Shown one piece after another: positions 1-6,893 of a stretch of DNA of 13,136 nucleotides (positions within the stretch are counted from its first letter, which is position 1; every line of letters begins with the position of its first letter). Source of the DNA: SZUA-430 sp964646885 (GTDB lineage Bacteria; Pseudomonadota; Alphaproteobacteria; Micropepsales; Micropepsaceae). Location of the stretch: contig CAZYFM010000090.1 in NCBI GenBank assembly GCA_964646885.1, positions 1 through 13,136 on the forward strand, given 5' to 3'. A model generated the notes under the pieces. The model worked only from the letters and a program-made list of their open reading frames with translations, did not search any database and had not been told where the DNA came from. The position numbers and the translations under genes were made by a program.

Positions 1-272
1 ACGCCGTCCACAAGGCGCGCCCGTTCTTCAACGACCTCGTCAAGTTCATGACGTCCGGCCCGGTGGTCGTCCAGGTGCTCGAAGGCCCGAACGCCGTCGC
101 CAAGAACCGCGAAGTCATGGGCGCGACCGATCCGGCCAAGGCCGCGCCCGGCACGATCCGCAAGGACTTTGCCGAATCCATCGAGGCGAACTCGGTCCAC
201 GGTTCCGACAGCCTCGAAAATGCTGCGAATGAAATCAAATTCTTCTTTGCCGACACGGAAATCGTGGGCTAA
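1..272 (+). CDS. ndk: Nucleoside diphosphate kinase, 3' part (5' end outside window)
   Basis: Ndk moves the gamma-phosphate of ATP onto other (d)NDPs through a phosphohistidine, balancing cytoplasmic nucleotide pools. The first complete codon is at 3, and 89 residues are visible of the roughly 140 usual for the family, so the N-terminal third is missing. The visible part has the family pattern in order: the VVVQVLEGPNAV strand and helix, an NR pair, the GATDPAKAAPGTIRKDF loop that contacts phosphates, and the active-site block NSVHGSDS with the phospho-accepting His at 198-200. The C-terminus (EIKFFF) also fits. The truncation is only the window edge, since the frame is intact to TAA at 270-272. 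A strong terminator follows 28 bp later, so transcription from ndk should stop before the opposing gene. Identification is very secure. Confidence 0.97.
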   Translation, partial: AVHKARPFFNDLVKFMTSGPVVVQVLEGPNAVAKNREVMGATDPAKAAPGTIRKDFAESIEANSVHGSDSLENAANEIKFFFADTEIVG

Positions 273-300
273 GAAAGACGCCTGAATGCTGGTGACGTGA

Positions 301-333
301 AGCGTCGGGGCCGCAAGGTCCCGGCGCTTTTTT
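301..333 (+). terminator. Intrinsic terminator of ndk
   Basis: Two 12-nt arms (301-312 and 317-328) pair along their whole length with two G-U pairs. They close on a GCAA loop at 313-316, a stable GNRA tetraloop. A run of six T (328-333) follows at once. This is a textbook Rho-independent terminator 28 bp after the ndk stop. The other strand has no matching T tract, so it should work only for plus-strand transcripts. Confidence 0.93.
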
Positions 334-353
334 CTTGGGCGCGCCGCGGGGCG

Positions 354-854
354 CTATTGCGCGTCCTTCTCGGCATCCTCCGGCCCGTCCCAGCCATACT
401 TCAGGATCAGGGACAGCGTGTAGCCTTCCTTCTCGTCGAGGTGGCGCACGTCATCGAGCACCCAGCCCGCCTTCGTCTTCTCCCAGAAGAAGTGGTTCTC
501 CATCGCCTCGTCGAAGTTCTTGAAGCGCACGACGACGATCTTGCGCGTGGTCGAGTTGTAGACCGGTCGCTCCGTGACAACGGCCTCGCTGATCTTCGAG
601 TCCTGGCCATTCACGAAGTAGTCGAAGTCGATGCGGCCCACCTCGTCCTTGCCCGCCTCGCGCTCGTCGAGCGCAAACAGCGCATTGAGGCGTGCCGACA
701 GCGGCAGTTCCATGTCGAACCTGTCCTTGGACATGGCATCATAAAGCGCACGCATCGTCGACGCCGGGTCCTTGACCGTCACGGGCTTGGCGCTGGTCGT
801 CGCAGGCGCGAGCAGGATGGTCGCCGTCAGGAGGGCGGCCGCAGGCTTGTACAT
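354..854 (-). CDS. Secreted protein of unknown function, DUF3828-like
   Basis: The protein has 166 residues. The N-terminus is a clear Sec signal peptide: MYK, then a hydrophobic Ala/Leu/Ile core, then a likely signal peptidase I site after TSA (about residue 22). The mature part is a small soluble domain, rich in acidic and aromatic residues, that is expected in the periplasm. It resembles small alpha+beta export domains of the DUF3828 type: a helix (ALYDAMSKDRF), a short YFVNGQD segment, then the strands KIVVVRF and GWVLDDV. I do not recognise a catalytic motif, and the family name is tentative. GGAG at 862-865 gives a ribosome binding site seven bases before the ATG. It lies 12 bp downstream of the small membrane gene at 867-1154 and is probably cotranscribed with it. 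The overlapping opposite-strand frame is Arg-rich and not credible. Confidence 0.8.
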   Translation of the reverse strand: MYKPAAALLTATILLAPATTSAKPVTVKDPASTMRALYDAMSKDRFDMELPLSARLNALFALDEREAGKDEVGRIDFDYFVNGQDSKISEAVVTERPVYNSTTRKIVVVRFKNFDEAMENHFFWEKTKAGWVLDDVRHLDEKEGYTLSLILKYGWDGPEDAEKDAQ

Positions 855-866
855 TGATGGTCTCCG

Positions 867-1154
867 TCAGAGGGCTTCGATGGCAGTCGCACAGGGCGAG
901 GGAGGCTGGTCCGCGCGCCGCATGGCATCCACGATCCGTTGCTTGTCGCCGGGGTGGATGTCAATCTCGGTGGCGATCGACCGCATCAGGCCGTTGGCCT
1001 GCTCCTGCGTGAGCGCGCCGCTCTCGACCGCCGTGTCGACGACCTTGCACGCCCCGACATAGGCGCCACCGACGCCCCCCACGAGCGCGCCGCCGAGTGT
1101 GCCGGCCACGCCGCCCAGGAAAAACACGAAGAGGAATGCCAGAAACCGTCCCAT
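867..1154 (-). CDS. Small glycine-zipper membrane protein
   Basis: The protein has 95 residues. I chose the ATG at 1152-1154 because AAGGGAG stands seven bases upstream and the coding pattern begins there; the open frame runs further up to 1397, but that extension is Arg/His-rich and unlike protein. Residues 2-36 form one or two hydrophobic helices full of small residues (GGVAGTLGGALVGG), the GxxxG glycine-zipper pattern of packed or oligomeric membrane helices. A polar helical tail of about 55 residues follows, with a Cys near each end (about 37 and 88). It could be an envelope anchor or a glycine-zipper stress peptide; no enzymatic role is suggested. It is the first gene of a two-gene minus-strand unit with the secreted protein at 354-854, so a shared envelope role is plausible but inferred. 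Confidence 0.72.
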   Translation of the reverse strand: MGRFLAFLFVFFLGGVAGTLGGALVGGVGGAYVGACKVVDTAVESGALTQEQANGLMRSIATEIDIHPGDKQRIVDAMRRADQPPSPCATAIEAL

Positions 1155-1277
1155 GACCAATGCTCCCTTGCGAAGATGCCAAGGCTCGCAGGGCATTGTG
1201 GCAGCACTGTGAACGCGCCGCCTGTGATGGATGCCACAGCGCCGTGCGTCTGCGTCGGCCTGCCACGGGCGCTCCCC

Positions 1278-1306
1278 TTGTAGCCGGGCGGAATCATCAG
1301 TAATTT
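1278..1306 (+). promoter_or_regulatory. Candidate promoter of the GbsR/MarR operon
   Basis: A -35-like TTGTAG (1278-1283) and a -10-like TAATTT (1301-1306) are separated by exactly 17 bp. Transcription would start near 1313, inside the palindrome at 1303-1322, leaving a leader of about 27 nt before the chosen ATG at 1340. The box matches are only moderate. The correct spacing and the overlapping operator make the assignment plausible. Confidence 0.5.
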
Positions 1307-1322
1307 CTGTCATGACAGAAAT
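1303..1322. promoter_or_regulatory. Perfect 20-bp palindrome, probable GbsR/MarR operator
   Basis: The half-site ATTTCTGTCA is followed directly by its exact reverse complement TGACAGAAAT, ten matching pairs with no spacer. It overlaps the predicted -10 box and start site of the operon and ends 17 bp before the ATG at 1340. MarR/GbsR dimers bind palindromes of about this size, so a bound dimer here would block RNA polymerase. Autorepression is an inference, but the position is what a repressor site needs. Confidence 0.72.
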
Positions 1323-1339
1323 AAGTGTCAGGTGCGCCC

Positions 1340-1873
1340 ATGCCGATGCCCGCCGTCCTCGAAAAAGTGGTACTTCACTGGGGTGAAATGGGAGCACGAT
1401 GGGGCGTCAACCGCTCCGTGGCGCAGATCCACGCGCTGCTCTGGCTGACCGGCCGCGCCATGACGGCCGAGGAGATTTCCGAGACGCTGGGAATCGCAAG
1501 GTCGAACGCCTCGACCTCGCTCGAGGAGCTCCAGGCCTACCGCCTCGTCACCCTCGTTCACATGATCGGCGACCGCCGCAACTATTACGAGGTCAAGGGC
1601 GACACCTGGGACATCGTCCAGGCCATCGTCGACGAGCGCAAGAAGCGCGAGATCGATCCGACCCTGCTGGTCTTGCGCGACGCGCGCGGCATGGCCGAGG
1701 CCGACGCAACCACGCCGCCCGAGATCCGCGAACGCCTCGAGGAAATGGTCGGCTTCATCGAGCGCATGACGGGCTGGTACGAGCAGATGCGCCGCGTGCC
1801 CCGGCCGACGCTGCAGCGATTGATCCGCCTCGGCGCCGGGGTCGTGAAGTTTGTCGCCAGGAAGGCGGGCTGA
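1340..1873 (+). CDS. GbsR/MarR-family transcriptional regulator
   Basis: A DNA-binding dimer of 177 residues from the ATG at 1340. I prefer that start because AGGTG (1330-1334) stands five bases upstream. A GTG at 1325 (182 residues) and an ATG at 1346 are alternatives. The N-terminal region has the GbsR signature HWGEMGARWGVNRSVAQIHA, followed by a winged helix-turn-helix (MTAEEISETLGIARSNASTSLEEL) and a wing around DRRNYYEVKGD. The C-terminal third is helical and probably forms the dimer interface and the effector pocket. GbsR-type regulators usually repress neighbouring genes and release DNA on binding a small molecule; the ligand cannot be read from sequence. It is first in a tight plus-strand run (2 bp before the next gene), with a perfect palindrome over its promoter, so autorepression of the operon is likely. 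Confidence 0.9.
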   Translation: MPMPAVLEKVVLHWGEMGARWGVNRSVAQIHALLWLTGRAMTAEEISETLGIARSNASTSLEELQAYRLVTLVHMIGDRRNYYEVKGDTWDIVQAIVDERKKREIDPTLLVLRDARGMAEADATTPPEIRERLEEMVGFIERMTGWYEQMRRVPRPTLQRLIRLGAGVVKFVARKAG

Positions 1874-1875
1874 AC

Positions 1876-2526
1876 ATGAAGCGCGTCATTTCAGGCTGGT
1901 TGTGGCAGGGTCCACGCGCCATCGCCGAGGACTTTCATGAGGGACACAATGACACGATCCTGCGCATCATCGGTGCGCGGGCGTGGCTCTCCCTTCCCGA
2001 GCCGGTACGCGCGCGCTTCGAGCGCACGACGCCGGCGACCTACGAAGGCGACACCGACACGCGGCTGAGCCCGCTGGGTCGCCTCTTTGCCTGGGCGATG
2101 CTCGCCTTTGGCGCGCCGATCCCGGTCCTGTCGGGCCGGCGCAAGGCAACCGTATACGTGAATGTCAGGGATGGCGGCATGTCATGGACGCGCCTCTATC
2201 GCGGGCCCGCCGGCCTGGCATTTCGCGTGCGCTCGATCAAGCGCCTGTCGGAAGACGGACGCCTGTTCGAGTGCTGCGCAGGCGGATGGACGATGCTGCT
2301 TGATGTCTTCGCCGACCAGGGCAGCCTCGTCTTCCGCTCGCGCAGGTTTTTCTGGCGCGCCGGTCCCGTCAGCATTGCCATCCCCGAATGGATGACGCCG
2401 GGCACCGCCGAAGTCCGCCACACCGAACTGGGGCAGGGCAGGTTCCGTTTCACGCTGACCTTCGACCATCCCTGGTTTGGCCGCACCGTCACGCAGGACG
2501 GTGTCTTCAACGATCCTCAGGAGTAA
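1876..2526 (+). CDS. DUF4166 domain protein
   Basis: The protein has 216 residues, nearly all of them a DUF4166-type domain. The pattern is an N-terminal helix (GHNDTILRIIGARAW), a LPEPVRARFE segment, the hydrophobic FAWAMLAFGAPIPVLSG, then a string of beta-strands (TVYVNVRDGGMSWTRLY, LAFRVRSIKRL, ECCAGGWTMLLDVF). It closes with GRFRFTLTFDHPWFGRTVTQDGVF. In other bacteria this domain also occurs fused to the C-terminus of saccharopine-dehydrogenase-like or other Rossmann proteins, which suggests an accessory role in an oxidoreductase reaction; its biochemistry is unknown to me. No signal peptide is visible and any membrane contact would be peripheral. AGGAAGG at 1859-1865 serves as ribosome binding site. 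It lies 2 bp after the regulator and 5 bp before the membrane-SDR fusion, which argues for one functional unit. Confidence 0.82.
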   Translation: MKRVISGWLWQGPRAIAEDFHEGHNDTILRIIGARAWLSLPEPVRARFERTTPATYEGDTDTRLSPLGRLFAWAMLAFGAPIPVLSGRRKATVYVNVRDGGMSWTRLYRGPAGLAFRVRSIKRLSEDGRLFECCAGGWTMLLDVFADQGSLVFRSRRFFWRAGPVSIAIPEWMTPGTAEVRHTELGQGRFRFTLTFDHPWFGRTVTQDGVFNDPQE

Positions 2527-2531
2527 AGCCG

Positions 2532-4136
2532 ATGACAATCACCATGCTCGTGCTGCTCACGCTCCAGACGCTGCTCGGCGCGCTCGACAATGTCCTGCAC
2601 CACGAAATCACGGAGCGCCTGCCGTCACGACCGTCGGCGCGCCGCGAACTGGCGCTGCACAGCGGCCGCGAGTTCATCTACGGCGTGCTGTTCCTCGTGT
2701 TCGCCTGGACCGAGCCCTCGGGCGTCGCCGCAATGGCCGTGCTCGCCCTGCTTGCCGTCGAGATCGTGATCACGATCGCCGACTTTCTCGAGGAAGACCG
2801 CACCCGGAAACTGCCGCCCTTCGAGCGCGTGCTTCACACGGTGCTCGCGATCATCTATGGCGGCTTCGTTGCCACCATCGTGCCCTGGCTCGTGTGGATG
2901 AGCGCCTTTCCGACCAGCCTCACGCCGGCCGACCACGGGCTCTTCTCCTGGTTCTTCACGGTGGCGGCGATCGGCGTCTTCGCCTTTTCGATCCGCAACT
3001 TCCTTGCCGTGCGTGCGCTGGCCCGCCACGTGGCAGTCGCGACCGATGTTCCCGCCAGTGGACGCACCGTGCTGGTGACCGGCGCCACCGGCTTCGTCGG
3101 AAGCCATCTCGTCGAGCGCCTGCTGCGCCGCGGCGACCGCGTCATCGCGTGGTCACGCGATACGCGCCAGGCGCGCGTCGTTCTCGGGGACAGGGTCCAC
3201 CACGTGGCCGCGCTGGGCGAATTGCCCGCCGAGACCCGCATCGATGCCGTGGTCAATCTCGCCGGCGCGCCGATCATCGGCCTGCCCTGGACGCGAGGCC
3301 GGCGCCGCGCCATCCGTACGTCTCGCGTCGACCTGACCCGCACCCTCGTCGAATGGATGGGAACGCTGGAACGCGCGCCCGCCGTCCTCGTGAGCGGTTC
3401 GGCGATCGGTTTCTACGGTGACCGCGCTGACGAGATGCTGACCGAAGCCCTTCCTGCAGGCGAAGGATTTGCCGCCAGCCTCTGCAGGGACTGGGAAGCG
3501 GAAGCATTTCGCGCGCAAGCCCTTGGAACCCGCGTGGTCTGCCTGCGCACGGGCCTGGTGCTTGACCGCGAGGGCGGGGCGCTCCCGATGATGGCGCTGC
3601 CGGCGCGGTTCGGCCTCGGTGCCGTGTTCGGCAAGGGTCGGCAGTGGATGAGCTGGATTACCCGCGCCGACCTCGTGCGCATGATCATCACGGCCGTGGA
3701 TTCTCCAGCATGGACAGGTGCAATCAATGCCGTGGCGCCAGAGCCGCTGCGGCATGCCGACTTCCAGCGCGCCATCGCCCGGACGCTGCGCCGGCCGCTC
3801 TATCTGGGCGTGCCCGCCTGGGCGCTGAAGCTCGCGATGGGCGAAATGTCCTCGATTTTCCTTCACTCCCAGCGTGTCGTGCCGAAAGAGGCGCAGGCCC
3901 GCGGTTTCGCCTTTGACGTTCACTGGGCCACGGATGCCCTGCAGCTCATCCTGGCTCCGACGCCCGACGGATCACTTCGGGTTGGGCCCCCATTGCAATC
4001 CGGTGCCCCGATGGCCGACATTGCGCCCGACGCAACAAACCCCACGGGAGTAGCAAATGTCGCTGACGGTCATCGGAGCCCCCCTGTCGCCCTTCGTGCG
4101 AAAGGTGCGGGCCGTGCTCGCGGAGAAGCAGCTTGA
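2532..4136 (+). CDS. Four-helix membrane domain fused to TIGR01777 SDR epimerase
   Basis: The protein has 534 residues and two parts. Residues 1-160 form a membrane domain with about four helices (roughly 3-20, 48-84, 103-125 and 138-158) and a cluster of polar residues: HHE at 23-25, His43, Glu47, EED at 87-89 and His102. Residues about 178-472 are a TIGR01777-type extended SDR (the YfcH/SDR39U1 group). It has the NAD(P) fingerprint GATGFVG (184-190), NLAGAPI (242-248), SGSAIGFYGD (288-297), CRDWEAEA (318-325), and a DUF1731-like end (LRHADFQRAIARTL to about 472). The substrate is unknown; an NAD(P)-linked reduction or epimerisation near the inner membrane is inferred. AGGAG at 2519-2523 lies eight bases before the ATG. 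The last 60 residues or so go beyond the family's usual end and overlap the next gene by 80 bp out of frame. Confidence 0.87.
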   Translation: MTITMLVLLTLQTLLGALDNVLHHEITERLPSRPSARRELALHSGREFIYGVLFLVFAWTEPSGVAAMAVLALLAVEIVITIADFLEEDRTRKLPPFERVLHTVLAIIYGGFVATIVPWLVWMSAFPTSLTPADHGLFSWFFTVAAIGVFAFSIRNFLAVRALARHVAVATDVPASGRTVLVTGATGFVGSHLVERLLRRGDRVIAWSRDTRQARVVLGDRVHHVAALGELPAETRIDAVVNLAGAPIIGLPWTRGRRRAIRTSRVDLTRTLVEWMGTLERAPAVLVSGSAIGFYGDRADEMLTEALPAGEGFAASLCRDWEAEAFRAQALGTRVVCLRTGLVLDREGGALPMMALPARFGLGAVFGKGRQWMSWITRADLVRMIITAVDSPAWTGAINAVAPEPLRHADFQRAIARTLRRPLYLGVPAWALKLAMGEMSSIFLHSQRVVPKEAQARGFAFDVHWATDALQLILAPTPDGSLRVGPPLQSGAPMADIAPDATNPTGVANVADGHRSPPVALRAKGAGRARGEAA

Positions 4137-4734
4137 GTACAAGCTCGATCCGGTCTCGCCCTTCGCGCCGCCGCCGGACTTCGAGAAGATCTCGCCGCTG
4201 AAGCGCATCCCGGTCCTGCGCGACGACAGCGAAGGGCCGGACGCGATCATTCCGGATTCCTCCGCGATCTGCGCCTATCTGGAGAAGAAGTTCCCGACGC
4301 CAGCGCTGTACCCCTCCGCGCCCTTCGCCTATGGCCGCGCGCTCTGGTTCGAGGAGTATGCCGACTCCGAATTCGTCGCCACGACGGGCCTCGGCATGTT
4401 CAGGCCGGTGGTCGTCAACGCGCTGATGAAAAAGGCGCCGGACATCGCCGCGGCCCAGGATACCTGGGAAACGAAAGTGCCACGCTTCCTGCAATACTAT
4501 GAAGAGCAGATTCAGGGACGCAGCCACTTTGTCGGCGACAGCTTTACGATCGCCGACATCGCCGTCGCCTCGCCCTTCGTCAATGTCGCGCATGCGGGAT
4601 TTGCGCCCGACGAAGCGAAGTATCCGAACCTCGTGCGCTTCCTGAAGGCGACGCTGGCCCGGCCGTGCTTCGCTGCGAGCATTGCCCATGAACAGAAGAT
4701 ACTGGCGCCGCTCGGTATCAGGTACGCGTTGTAG
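4057..4734 (+). CDS. Glutathione S-transferase family protein
   Basis: The protein has 225 residues, normal for a cytosolic GST. The thioredoxin-like N-domain (1-80) shows the first strand MSLTVIGAPL with Ser11 at the catalytic position, cis-proline Pro52 in KRIPVL, and the glutathione-binding pair Asp67-Ser68 in IIPDSSAICAYLE. The helical C-domain carries the N-capping-box motif SFTIADIAVASPF (162-174). The likely role is conjugation of, or peroxidase or isomerase action on, electrophilic compounds with glutathione; the substrate cannot be inferred. GGGAG at 4046-4050 lies six bases before the ATG and the GST core starts immediately, so this start is firm even though it lies 80 bp inside the upstream reading frame. 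It is 18 bp before the prolyl oligopeptidase gene and probably in the same transcript. Confidence 0.92.
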   Translation: MSLTVIGAPLSPFVRKVRAVLAEKQLEYKLDPVSPFAPPPDFEKISPLKRIPVLRDDSEGPDAIIPDSSAICAYLEKKFPTPALYPSAPFAYGRALWFEEYADSEFVATTGLGMFRPVVVNALMKKAPDIAAAQDTWETKVPRFLQYYEEQIQGRSHFVGDSFTIADIAVASPFVNVAHAGFAPDEAKYPNLVRFLKATLARPCFAASIAHEQKILAPLGIRYAL

Positions 4735-4752
4735 TTTCGGGATGCCCTTATC

Positions 4753-6849
4753 ATGAGAAATATCTTTCTTGCGGCTTCGATGGCCGCCGCCTTGTGCGTG
4801 ACAGGAGTTGCCATGGCCGAAGATGCCGATCCGTTTCAGTGGCTCGAGGATGTGGAAGGCGAGAAGCCGCTCGCATGGGTCAAGGCCCAGAACGAACGAA
4901 GCCTGAAGGTCCTCCAGGCGGATCCGCGTTTCGCGGATTTCGAGTCCAAGGCCCTCGCGATCCTGCAGGCACAGGACCGTATCGCCGCGCCCTCCTTCCG
5001 CGCCGGAAAGATCTCCAACTTCTGGCAGGACCAGACCAACGTGCGCGGCCTGGCGCGCCGTACGACGCTGGAGTCCTACCTCACGGACAGTCCGGCCTGG
5101 GAAACGGTCATTGATGTCGACGCGCTCTCGAAGTCGGAGAACGCCAACTGGGTTTTCAAGGGATCCAACTGCCTGCAGCCGGAAGAAACGCGCTGCCTCG
5201 TCTCCCTGTCGGATGGCGGAAAGGACGCGGTCGAGATCCGCGAGTTCGACCCCAGCCGCAAGGCCTTCGTCGAAGGCGGCTTCCGCCTGTCGGCCGGCAA
5301 GCAGAGCGCGGACTGGCTTGATGCCGATACGCTCTACGTCGCGCGCGATTGGGGTCCGGGAACGATGACGGAATCCGGCTACGCCTACATCGTCAAGAAG
5401 TGGAAGCGCGGAACGCCGCTTGAGGATGCTGTCGAAGTCTTTCGCGGCACCCAGAAGGACGTCGCCGCCTCCGCTGGCATCTGGCGCGACGAGGATGGCA
5501 AGGTCCAGGCGGTGATCTATTCGCGCTATGTCTCGTTCTTCGAGTCGGAGCACTCCATCGCCACCGAGAACGGCGTGGTGAAGCTGCCGCTGCCTCCGAA
5601 GGCGACGTTGCAGACCCTCGTGGCACGTCAGTTGGTGATCACGCTGGAGGATGACTGGACATGGGACGGACAGAAATACGGCAAGGGAACCCTGCTGTCG
5701 TTCAGCCTGGACGCCCTGAAGAAGGATCCGCAGACAGCAAAGGCGACCGTGGTGCTCGCGCCGGGACCACGTGAGTCCATCGAGCAGGTGTCATCCACCC
5801 GGAACCGTCTCCTGGTGGCAGTCTACGAGAACGTGAAGGGCGGGCTGTACGCCTTCAGCTTCAATGGCAAGGCCTGGCAGAAGACGAAGCTCAACCTTCC
5901 CGCCAATGCGTCCATCGGTGTCGTCAGTACGCGGAACGAGGACGACAAGGCCTTTGTGCTTGTGACGGGCTTCGTGGATCCGGATTCCCTCTATCTGGGG
6001 GACGTGGTGAAGAACGATTTCAAGCGCGTGAAGTCGCTGCCACCGCGTTTCGATGGCTCGAACATCGTGGTCGAGCAGCATGAAGCCACGTCGCCGGATG
6101 GCACGAAGGTTCCGTACTTCATCCTGCACCGCAAGGACATGAAGCTCGACGGGAAGAACCCGACCTTGCTCTACGCCTATGGTGGCTTCCAGGTGTCGAT
6201 GACCCCGAGCTATTCGGGCAATATCGGCAAGCTCTGGCTCGAGCGCGGCGGCATCTATGTGCTGGCCAATATTCGTGGCGGCGGCGAGTTCGGTCCCTCC
6301 TGGCACCAGGCGGGTCTCAAGACGAAGCGCCAGGTCATCTACGACGACTTCGTTGCCGTGGCCAACGACCTGATCACGCGCAAGATCACGCAGCCCCGCC
6401 ATCTCGGCATCATGGGCGGGTCGAATGGGGGCCTGCTGATGGGCGTCCAGCTCACCCAGCGTCCGGAACTCTGGAACGCCGTCGTCGTGCAGGTGCCGCT
6501 GCTCGACATGCTGCGCTACCACAAGCTGCTCGCTGGTGCGTCGTGGGTCGGCGAGTACGGTGACCCGGATGATCCGGTCGAGGGCGCGTTCCTGCGCAAG
6601 ATCTCGCCCTACCACAATCTGAAGGAAGGAACGAAGTATCCCGAACCCTTCTTCGTGACCTCTTCAAAGGATGACCGCGTGCATCCGGGCCATGCACGCA
6701 AGATGGCCGCGAAGATGGAAGCGATGAAACTGCCCTTCCTCTACTACGAGAACATCGATGGCGGCCACGCAGCCGCCGCCAACGAACGTGAGCGCGCCAA
6801 GCGTGTCGCGCTCGAGTTCACGTATCTATCGAGAAAGCTCATGGACTGA
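4753..6849 (+). CDS. Exported prolyl oligopeptidase family serine peptidase (S9A)
   Basis: The protein has 698 residues. A Sec signal peptide (MRNIFLAASM... ending AMA, cleavage near residue 22) sends it to the periplasm. Residues about 25-430 begin with the DPFQWLEDVEGEK segment typical of S9A enzymes and form the seven-bladed propeller that screens substrates. Residues about 440-698 are the alpha/beta-hydrolase domain. The triad is complete: Ser557 in GGSNGG, Asp640 in SKDDRVHP and His672 in DGGHAAAA. The oxyanion-side segment LYAYGGFQVSMTPSY is also present. The enzyme should cleave short peptides after proline or a related residue. The length fits the family. The gene is last in the plus-strand run and ends in a hairpin shared with the converging gene. 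A weak GGGA stands upstream of the ATG. Peptide scavenging is a reasonable but unproven role. Confidence 0.95.
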   Translation: MRNIFLAASMAAALCVTGVAMAEDADPFQWLEDVEGEKPLAWVKAQNERSLKVLQADPRFADFESKALAILQAQDRIAAPSFRAGKISNFWQDQTNVRGLARRTTLESYLTDSPAWETVIDVDALSKSENANWVFKGSNCLQPEETRCLVSLSDGGKDAVEIREFDPSRKAFVEGGFRLSAGKQSADWLDADTLYVARDWGPGTMTESGYAYIVKKWKRGTPLEDAVEVFRGTQKDVAASAGIWRDEDGKVQAVIYSRYVSFFESEHSIATENGVVKLPLPPKATLQTLVARQLVITLEDDWTWDGQKYGKGTLLSFSLDALKKDPQTAKATVVLAPGPRESIEQVSSTRNRLLVAVYENVKGGLYAFSFNGKAWQKTKLNLPANASIGVVSTRNEDDKAFVLVTGFVDPDSLYLGDVVKNDFKRVKSLPPRFDGSNIVVEQHEATSPDGTKVPYFILHRKDMKLDGKNPTLLYAYGGFQVSMTPSYSGNIGKLWLERGGIYVLANIRGGGEFGPSWHQAGLKTKRQVIYDDFVAVANDLITRKITQPRHLGIMGGSNGGLLMGVQLTQRPELWNAVVVQVPLLDMLRYHKLLAGASWVGEYGDPDDPVEGAFLRKISPYHNLKEGTKYPEPFFVTSSKDDRVHPGHARKMAAKMEAMKLPFLYYENIDGGHAAAANERERAKRVALEFTYLSRKLMD

Positions 6850-6856
6850 GCGCGGA

Positions 6857-6893
6857 TTTCAATCCTCCGGGTGTCTGGCCCGGAGGATTGAAA
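6857..6893. terminator. Perfect 15-bp hairpin at the convergent gene ends
   Basis: Arms 6857-6871 and 6879-6893 pair without a mismatch (TTTCAATCCTCCGGG with its complement) around a 7-nt loop. The stops of the oligopeptidase gene (6849) and the membrane-protein gene (6859) are only 9 bp apart, so the hairpin lies inside the last dozen codons and the stop of the minus-strand gene. Neither strand has a following T run. It may therefore act as a Rho-assisted terminator or a 3'-end stabiliser for both transcripts rather than as a classic intrinsic terminator. Confidence 0.65.

Noticed and set aside
297..857. A 186-codon plus-strand frame opposite the secreted protein gene
   Set aside because: It begins inside the ndk terminator and is extremely Arg-rich. 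The minus-strand frame has a signal peptide, a ribosome binding site and a normal composition.
1197..1238. TGTGGCA and TGCCACA inverted pair with 28-nt spacing
   Set aside because: Seven bases with a wide gap are expected by chance in GC-rich DNA, and there is no positional logic for a regulatory site.
1155..1397. N-terminal extension of the small glycine-zipper gene
   Set aside because: It crosses the regulator's promoter, palindrome and start and is low in hydrophobic pattern. A good ribosome binding site supports the ATG at 1154.
2477..3421. A 314-codon plus-strand frame within the SDR fusion gene
   Set aside because: It is an Arg/Ala/Pro-rich shadow in another frame of the membrane-SDR gene, which has clear Rossmann motifs.
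3978..4002. Seven-bp hairpin near the end of the SDR domain as an old terminator
   Set aside because: The stem is weak with one G-U pair and there is no T tract after it, so it does not show where the gene used to end.
3946..5553. A 535-codon open frame on the minus strand opposite the GST and oligopeptidase genes
   Set aside because: It is a long antisense frame produced by high GC codon bias. The plus strand encodes two complete, motif-bearing enzymes, and the antisense protein has no recognisable domain and is rich in Arg/Gly/Asp/His.
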